20,250 nt of DNA, taken from a virus. Made by a program: the position numbers and the translations under genes. Shown here piece by piece: positions 16,023-20,250 of this stretch (the first letter of the stretch is position 1; each line of letters starts with the position of its first letter). The DNA lies in IMG/VR virus record IMGVR_UViG_3300009408_000044, positions 1 through 20,250 of that record; one strand, written 5' to 3'. The notes below the pieces were generated by a model, which worked only from the letters and a program-made list of their open reading frames with translations, did not search any database and was not told the origin of the DNA.

Positions 16023-16268
16023 TTACTCCTTTCTGCTATATTCTTCGGAAGAGAGCTTAATCTCCAACAAAGATATAGCTAAAGCTAAACCCTCACAAAC
16101 CCCAACACGGTGGTTATGCTCTGCCAACGTGTCTGGAGTAACCAACTCTTTTCCAAGACCTTTTAAACGCTCGTCGATACAAGTTTTAAGGTACCTCTTG
16201 TAAATTTCCCATCCCAAAGATGCTGATAACTCTCTGAGTTTCCTAAGCTCTTCCACCTGCAAGCCCAT
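16023..16268 (-). CDS. Small helical protein between portal and scaffold, 81 aa
   Basis: A frame opens at ATG 16268, inside the 3' end of the portal gene (26-nt overlap), with AGGAGG at 16278-16283, 9 nt upstream. The same frame is open further upstream, but that part lies inside portal coding sequence and has no ribosome site, so the short start is right. The product is mostly helical (EELRKLRELSASLGWEIYKRYL, then AEHNHRVGVCEGLALAISLL). Small genes in this place are common in podoviral head modules; this one could be a head accessory or a packaging helper. No family recognised. It stops 4 nt before the scaffold start. Confidence 0.68.
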   Translation of the reverse strand: MGLQVEELRKLRELSASLGWEIYKRYLKTCIDERLKGLGKELVTPDTLAEHNHRVGVCEGLALAISLLEIKLSSEEYSRKE

Positions 16269-18081
16269 TAGCAAGCGCCTCCTGAAGTGGGATAACATTC
16301 CCTTTTTGCTGCTCATCAAGAACTTGTTGATCTGGTGCAGTCTGAATTTCAAAATCTGCAATATTCTTTGCCCCAAGAAGCCTTGCAGTGTGTTTAAAAA
16401 GTCCAAAAAGATCAATTCTTTGTGACAATGCCTCAGATTGACCCACTCCCAACAAAAGTTCCTTCCACACCTGAGCCTGCGCATATTTATCAGATACTAT
16501 TGCACCATCAAAAGGTGCAAGAAAGTATTGTCCTTGAATGTCTTCTGGAGCAATTTTCACCAAACTTTGAGCTCCATCATTAGTTCCAAGAATTTTATAA
16601 ACCCTTTCTTCAGAAAGAAATTGCTGGGTGTTTTGGATCAACCTCATTGCATGGGGTTGTATAGCTTGGATACTTATAAGTTCCGCAAGTTTCTGCAAGC
16701 GTCCTACAGCACTCTGCTGTGCCTGACGACTTTCAGTTGCAGACCTCCGTGAAGCATCATCAAGCATACCCATCACATTATCAGTTGCAGCAGTAATCCT
16801 TTGTATAATATCCCACACAAAGGACATATCTCGAAGATGCGCTTGAGTGACATCAACCGAAGAGAATTGAGCAAACATGGAACGAACATCCTGACCATAC
16901 CCTGCAGGCTTTACCCTAATACGCTTTCCAGGTTTGGGGTCCATTACATCACTAATCTCTAACCGAGATGGATCAAAGACAATCTCATCATTCACCGTTT
17001 TCCTTACATTCTCCATATGAGAGTTGAAAAGAAAGGTGGTGATATGCTGTAAAGGGGTAATAAGCTCCATATAAGATTGTGAAAGAAAAGAGTGCCCATC
17101 ACCTTCAGGTTCTGCTACTCCGAAAGGAAATCCTCCATGGTTGTAAGCATACCTCTTTTTACGAATAATAGCGGTGTCATTTGCGAGGACTATATTCCAA
17201 ATTTCCGGGTAGGTAGAGTCTCCCAACCCATATATTTTAGGGATAAGTTTAATATAACCTACTTTGAGATTCACAAATCCAGTGTCTTTCTCATCCACTA
17301 AATCTCCGACAGTAATCCCATACTTTAAATTTCGGTCACTTAAGGGGTACTCATCCCCTTTAGGTCGCACCTTTGGAATAGCCCCAATATTCTCAAATCG
17401 TCCTCCATAGAAACCTTCTACAATAGCAGATCTGCTTAAGTCTTGCTCAATAATAACAAACTCTCCCTTCTGAACCTCAGGAAGGGGTACTCTTGGATCG
17501 GGGAAATAACGTCGGGGATCAATAGCCATAACACTATTCCCCTCATAAGAAGTTACCCAATCCTCCATCTCCACAAGACCCAGAGGAGTAGGCACTCTCA
17601 TAAGCTGCATACCACTATCCACCACCCAATCCTCATGCAGAACACCAAAACCATACTTAAGAGAATCAAGAAGAAAAGTGTGATAGTACATTCTAAATTG
17701 CTTCACTCTTGCTTGATGCTCAAGAAGCGCCTCCATATCTACCCCAGATTGTGCTAAGCGAGAATCCCGACGAGTCCCATAGATTTCATAAAGAGGGTAG
17801 CGAGAAAGAAAAATGCCGGTAAGGTATGTAAGGATTGTTTGTATTGCTGCATAACCTACAGGAATCACGATAGGGACAATAGGCACATACCCATCCTGCT
17901 TTATTTTCTGCTCTTTCCTCAAACGGTCGTAGTCAGAAAGTTTGATATAAGCTTGGTATTGACGCTCTACCTCTTTCCACACAGTATCCTTAGAAGTCAT
18001 AGCTCTTTTGGACATCTTGTAGCGATCAAGAACAAGCTTACGCAAAATGATATCTTCTTTTGGTGTTTGTATATTAGACAT
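16243..18081 (-). CDS. Portal protein
   Basis: The 612-residue protein is built like a podoviral portal. N-terminal helices include YQAYIKLSDYDRLRKEQK; next comes a hydrophobic conserved part (VPIVIPVGYAAIQTILTYLTGIF), a central wing domain with DPRRYFPDPRVPL and YGLGDSTYPEIW, the segment FLSQSYMELITPLQHITTFLFN, then DNVMGMLDDASRRSATESR.. and a helical C-terminus. 'ATE-x-x-x' after G-M-x-x-x-S-R-R-S is typical of portal families. The portal forms the 12-fold ring for DNA entry and binds terminase and adaptor. The ATG at 18081 has GGAGG about 4 nt before it and overlaps the terminase end by 8 nt; an upstream ATG at 18111 has no ribosome site, so I rejected it. Confidence 0.85.
   Translation of the reverse strand: MSNIQTPKEDIILRKLVLDRYKMSKRAMTSKDTVWKEVERQYQAYIKLSDYDRLRKEQKIKQDGYVPIVPIVIPVGYAAIQTILTYLTGIFLSRYPLYEIYGTRRDSRLAQSGVDMEALLEHQARVKQFRMYYHTFLLDSLKYGFGVLHEDWVVDSGMQLMRVPTPLGLVEMEDWVTSYEGNSVMAIDPRRYFPDPRVPLPEVQKGEFVIIEQDLSRSAIVEGFYGGRFENIGAIPKVRPKGDEYPLSDRNLKYGITVGDLVDEKDTGFVNLKVGYIKLIPKIYGLGDSTYPEIWNIVLANDTAIIRKKRYAYNHGGFPFGVAEPEGDGHSFLSQSYMELITPLQHITTFLFNSHMENVRKTVNDEIVFDPSRLEISDVMDPKPGKRIRVKPAGYGQDVRSMFAQFSSVDVTQAHLRDMSFVWDIIQRITAATDNVMGMLDDASRRSATESRQAQQSAVGRLQKLAELISIQAIQPHAMRLIQNTQQFLSEERVYKILGTNDGAQSLVKIAPEDIQGQYFLAPFDGAIVSDKYAQAQVWKELLLGVGQSEALSQRIDLFGLFKHTARLLGAKNIADFEIQTAPDQQVLDEQQKGNVIPLQEALANGLAGGRA
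16278..16283 (-). promoter_or_regulatory. Ribosome binding site within portal gene for the 81-aa gene
   Basis: AGGAGG on the minus strand lies inside the portal coding sequence, 9 nt before ATG 16268. It fixes the start of the overlapped 81-aa gene. Confidence 0.65.
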
Positions 18082-19498
18082 GAACCCTCCAAGAATCTTC
18101 GAGAGGAGCATAAGAAGGAGAAATTCCTTCAGAACCCTTTAAAAAAGCAGTACCAATTTCAGTGATTTTTGCAAGAGTGTCGGATAAATCATCATGTGTT
18201 GCAGCAGGAAAATCAAGCAATTCTGCTTCTAATTCATCCATCTGACCTTTATGGTGAAAAACCCTTCCAGATGAATAGTAAGGATGAAGAGCTCTGATTC
18301 GAGAGATCTTTTTTTGCTTTTCTTTAATCTCCACAATAGGAAGGGATACACCTCTCCTCAACATTTCATCCATAAGGAAAGGAACAATGACTTTCTGATA
18401 TATATCTGCTGGCATACCTATCTTTATAGGCTTCCAATAGGCACTCATGCGGAAAAGCTCATTGATAAACATATGTGGACTCATCCCAAATTGGCGAATG
18501 TAGGAAAGAACATAAATGTTAGGAGAAGCAATCCCTACTGCCATGAGAACAGAAGCATCAGCGGAAGCAGTAGTACCTACTGCGTGGTCTGTAAGGAGAA
18601 AGGTTTTCATCCCCATTGGAAGCTCTCCAGGAGTAGTCCAATATTTAAACTGTTCCTGGCGAAAGATTCGATTCTCTTGAGCAATAGGAATGTTACGATA
18701 CTCTCGGTAGTAGGCATCAATAAGACCTTCTTTGGCATACTCACTCTTAATCTCTTTAAGCTTTTCCATTGGAAGTGCTTCAGGCCAAAGGGATTTTCCT
18801 TCTTCATCCCCCACTTCCGCATCAAAACACAAGGTTTTCCACTTAGGGCTCTTTAAGTTACGATTAAGGATAGAGTCTTCATGAAGAATCGTACCAATTT
18901 GGCGAATTTTTGGGGTTTGGAAAGATGACTTTGCAGGCATAAGAGATCCATAGAACCACCTGCGTAACTTCAATCGGCGATCAGCATTTTCTACTAACTC
19001 ATCATTCTCAAGATCGTCAATGAGAATCAAAGAAGGACGAAAGTTTCTCCACTTCAAACCCCTCACCCTTTGTCCAGCGCCTCTTGCAAGAACCATACAA
19101 CCAGTATTAGTAACCAGCATCTTCTCATTCAGCTTTCCTTGAAGACCGAAAAAGACTTGATTCAAAAGATCATTTGTTTCAAGCTCTTGTCTAAGATTGT
19201 CAAGGAAGAAAACACTCTGTGTTTCTGAGTCAGAAATGAGCACAGCGAAATTGAATTCCCCATAAACAAGTTCATGGGCAAGGTAGATAAGATCTCCCCA
19301 AGTGGACTTTCCATGCCCACGAGGCGCAGCGATAGCAACAAACTCAGCAGGAGAGAGGAAAAGTTCTCCAATCTTTCGCTGAAAAGAGGGGATTGTTTTT
19401 GATGGAATTTGGTGAGGGAAAAAGGTCTTCCCAAAGAGGGGAAGATTTCGATAGCACATAGATGCTATCTCCCTCGCTTCAGCTTTACTCATTCCCAA
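18074..19498 (-). CDS. terL: Terminase large subunit (packaging ATPase-nuclease)
   Basis: The 474-residue protein carries a full set of terminase motifs. Walker A is APRGHGKST (58-66), the arginine/loop motif RGAGQRVRGLKW is followed by RP (139-155), Walker B is LILIDD then LEND (157-166), and the coupling C-motif is IGT (201-203). The RNase H-like nuclease part has the first acidic residue in LLTDHAVG (D304), DASVL (D314) and the terminal HDDLSDTLA (D436-D437). It translocates DNA through the portal and cuts the concatemer. The start is TTG at 19498, favoured because GGGAGGG lies 9 nt before it; the ATG two codons later would be 15 nt away. It follows the small subunit by 21 nt. Very confident. 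Confidence 0.95.
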   Translation of the reverse strand: MGMSKAEAREIASMCYRNLPLFGKTFFPHQIPSKTIPSFQRKIGELFLSPAEFVAIAAPRGHGKSTWGDLIYLAHELVYGEFNFAVLISDSETQSVFFLDNLRQELETNDLLNQVFFGLQGKLNEKMLVTNTGCMVLARGAGQRVRGLKWRNFRPSLILIDDLENDELVENADRRLKLRRWFYGSLMPAKSSFQTPKIRQIGTILHEDSILNRNLKSPKWKTLCFDAEVGDEEGKSLWPEALPMEKLKEIKSEYAKEGLIDAYYREYRNIPIAQENRIFRQEQFKYWTTPGELPMGMKTFLLTDHAVGTTASADASVLMAVGIASPNIYVLSYIRQFGMSPHMFINELFRMSAYWKPIKIGMPADIYQKVIVPFLMDEMLRRGVSLPIVEIKEKQKKISRIRALHPYYSSGRVFHHKGQMDELEAELLDFPAATHDDLSDTLAKITEIGTAFLKGSEGISPSYAPLEDSWRVHV

Positions 19499-19507
19499 GA
19501 GATTTAT

Positions 19508-19514
19508 CCCTCCC
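19508..19514 (-). promoter_or_regulatory. Ribosome binding site deciding the TTG start of terL
   Basis: GGGAGGG on the minus strand, 9 nt before the TTG at 19498 and 15 nt before the ATG at 19492; the spacing favours the TTG. Confidence 0.7.
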
Positions 19515-19519
19515 TAAAC

Positions 19520-19933
19520 TCACTTTACCACAACTTCTCTCTCCTGCTCCTCCTTGATTTGCCGCACATCTTCCGGGGTCAGGGAAACAGAAGCAATTTG
19601 GTGTTTTTGGATAGGCACATACCCATCAAGATTCAACGCTTTAAAGCCTATATCCGTAGCAAGTTTGTCGTCTTGTGTGGTATCGAGGACTTTCTCAATC
19701 TTTTTCAAACCCTTCTCAGCAATACGATGGATATGAGCGGCAAAATCAACAGCTTCGGAGTCTCTCCCTCTGGAAAGGGTAGAGAGATACTCTTGAAAAA
19801 TAGGAGAGTTGATTATGATAGACAAACGGGATTCAGTAAGCCCAAGGATACCTGCAATTTCCCTCTGTGGCATTCCAGCCACAAGAAGCCTCCCAATTTC
19901 CCTATGCCTCTCCTTCAATTTTTGCAAATACAT
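19520..19933 (-). CDS. terS: Terminase small subunit (DNA-recognition)
   Basis: The 137-residue protein opens with a helix and a helix-turn-helix (about 12-42: GRLLVAGMPQREIAGILGL then TESRLSIIIN), with P-x-F-Q-E-Y-L after it as in many phage small terminases. A helical oligomerisation part (65-90) follows, then the conserved 'K-A-L-N-L-D-G-Y' segment (98-105) and an acidic/charged C-terminal tail. Small terminases bind the packaging site and pass DNA to the large subunit, whose gene follows. It is the first gene of the late operon, with AGGAG 7 nt before its ATG and a strong promoter 33-61 nt upstream. Confidence 0.88.
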   Translation of the reverse strand: MYLQKLKERHREIGRLLVAGMPQREIAGILGLTESRLSIIINSPIFQEYLSTLSRGRDSEAVDFAAHIHRIAEKGLKKIEKVLDTTQDDKLATDIGFKALNLDGYVPIQKHQIASVSLTPEDVRQIKEEQEREVVVK

Positions 19934-19965
19934 ACCACTTCTCCTTTTGAAAATATCTACCCTCT

Positions 19966-19994
19966 ATTATGCCATTCCCAAATGGATTTGTCAA
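19966..19994 (-). promoter_or_regulatory. Promoter for the late operon (sigma70-like)
   Basis: On the minus strand TTGACA (19994-19989) is followed by a 17-nt spacer and CATAAT (19971-19966): a perfect -35 and a 5/6 -10. The predicted start is near 19959, about 26 nt before the small-terminase ATG. It is the only strong promoter seen for the leftward operon and looks like one read by unmodified host polymerase. Confidence 0.8.
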
Positions 19995-20054
19995 CCCCTC
20001 TTTTTCCCTTTAGAATCAATGGGTTAGAAATGTATCAAATGCTACCTTTAAATT

Positions 20055-20083
20055 TTGGTGAAAATATATGGAGGGTCTATAGT
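20055..20083 (+). promoter_or_regulatory. Possible weaker rightward promoter
   Basis: TTGGTG, 17 nt, TATAGT on the plus strand. The -10 matches 5/6 but the -35 only 3/6. If used, its transcript would begin right at the G/C-rich hairpin at 20089-20108. Tentative. Confidence 0.3.
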
Positions 20084-20109
20084 AAAAACCCCCACTTTTC
20101 CATGGGGGG
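20084..20109 (-). terminator. Leftward rho-independent terminator-like hairpin
   Basis: Read on the minus strand: CCCCCA (20108-20103), loop TGGAAAAG, TGGGGG (20094-20089), then TTTTT (20088-20084). The stem is six base pairs, almost all G-C, followed by a short T run, as in an intrinsic terminator. It would stop leftward transcripts entering the late operon from the right. The stem is short, so efficiency is uncertain. Confidence 0.5.
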
Positions 20110-20126
20110 AAATAGGGGGGAGGGAC

Positions 20127-20155
20127 TTGACAAGAAGGAAAATTTAGGGTAGACT
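20127..20155 (+). promoter_or_regulatory. Rightward promoter (sigma70-like)
   Basis: TTGACA (20127-20132), 17-nt spacer, TAGACT (20150-20155): perfect -35, 4/6 -10. The predicted start is near 20162, giving a leader of about 48 nt before the ATG at 20210. It is divergent to the late promoter and probably drives an early or middle operon to the right. Confidence 0.75.
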
Positions 20156-20176
20156 TGTGTATAAAATCAACCAAAG

Positions 20177-20195
20177 TTCCCTCAAAAAGGGGGAG
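20177..20195 (+). other. Leader hairpin next to the ribosome site
   Basis: TTCCCTC, loop AAAAA, GGGGGAG can pair over seven positions (two G-T/U pairs). It lies three bases before the AGGAG (20198-20202) of the rightward gene. It may shape translation of that gene or protect the 5' end of the mRNA; no T run follows, so it is not a terminator. Confidence 0.35.
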
Positions 20196-20209
20196 AAAGG
20201 AGAAAAGAG

Positions 20210-20250
20210 ATGAAGTACACAGAAGAAGAAGTACAATGTGGAAGTCAAAC
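20210..20250 (+). CDS. Start of a rightward gene, only 13 codons visible
   Basis: ATG at 20210 with AGGAG seven nt upstream and a promoter at 20127-20155. The visible product begins MKYTEEEVQCGSQ and runs off the window. Too little is seen for any functional call; it is the only plus-strand gene I support, and its orientation marks the edge of the late module. Confidence 0.6.
   Translation, partial: MKYTEEEVQCGSQ

Noticed and set aside
16269-16484. Upstream extension of the 81-aa gene to 153 codons
   Set aside because: The extension lies inside portal coding sequence, has an unlikely Leu/Cys/Arg-rich composition and lacks a ribosome site, whereas AGGAGG precedes the inner ATG.
18082-18111. 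Alternative portal start at ATG 18111
   Set aside because: No Shine-Dalgarno sequence precedes it and it adds only ten residues inside the terminase gene; ATG 18081 has GGAGG.
19409-20152. Plus-strand open frame of about 247 codons over the terminase small subunit and control region
   Set aside because: It runs antisense through terS and both promoter elements, has low-complexity basic/hydrophobic content, and has no good ribosome site.
1-20250. CRISPR array, tRNA or retron-like element
   Set aside because: No regularly spaced direct repeats, cloverleaf pattern or reverse-transcriptase motif was seen on either strand; the fibre repeats are protein-coding and not spaced like a template/variable repeat pair.

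Overview
The window is the late (virion structure and lysis) half of a tailed bacteriophage with a short, podovirus-type tail. Nineteen genes run leftward on the minus strand from about 19.93 kb to the left edge. They are packed almost end to end: most junctions are 1-26 nt overlaps, and the largest gap inside the run is 43 nt. At the far right a divergent regulatory region of about 275 nt separates this late operon from a rightward gene of which only the first 13 codons are visible. Nothing here looks chromosomal (no tRNA, rRNA, integrase or metabolic operon). The DNA is fairly AT-rich, with strong AGGAGG-type Shine-Dalgarno sites, so the host is an ordinary bacterium. A Gram-negative host is slightly favoured by the M15 endolysin and podoviral architecture, but this is inference and no host can be named.

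Layout in transcription order (right to left). DNA packaging: small terminase, large terminase with intact ATPase and nuclease motifs, and portal. Head: an 81-aa gene, an acidic coiled-coil scaffold, a DUF5309/SU10-type major capsid protein and an 84-aa protein. Tail: a head-tail adaptor, a fibre/appendage protein with a Sec-type signal peptide and an internal duplication, a beta-propeller-like tail nozzle and a 108-aa protein. Ejection: a GNAT-like protein, two helical internal virion proteins and a 1830-residue protein that carries an HExxH metallopeptidase motif and a long LPD38-like helical region. This order resembles gp13-gp14-gp15-gp16 of T7. After this come an unexpected PurD-like ATP-grasp enzyme, a 53-aa basic protein not in the usual size range of gene callers, a membrane-anchored coiled-coil protein (holin or spanin candidate) and the start of an M15 L,D-/L-Ala-D-Glu-type peptidase endolysin, cut by the window edge.

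The genes form one programme: package DNA into a scaffolded procapsid, close it with adaptor and nozzle, carry a large ejection apparatus, then lyse the host. One consensus sigma70-like promoter in front of the small terminase could drive the whole operon. The items most worth a second look are the PurD-like enzyme among virion and lysis genes, the giant protease-bearing ejection protein, the signal peptide on the fibre protein, and the divergent promoter region with a leftward terminator-like hairpin.
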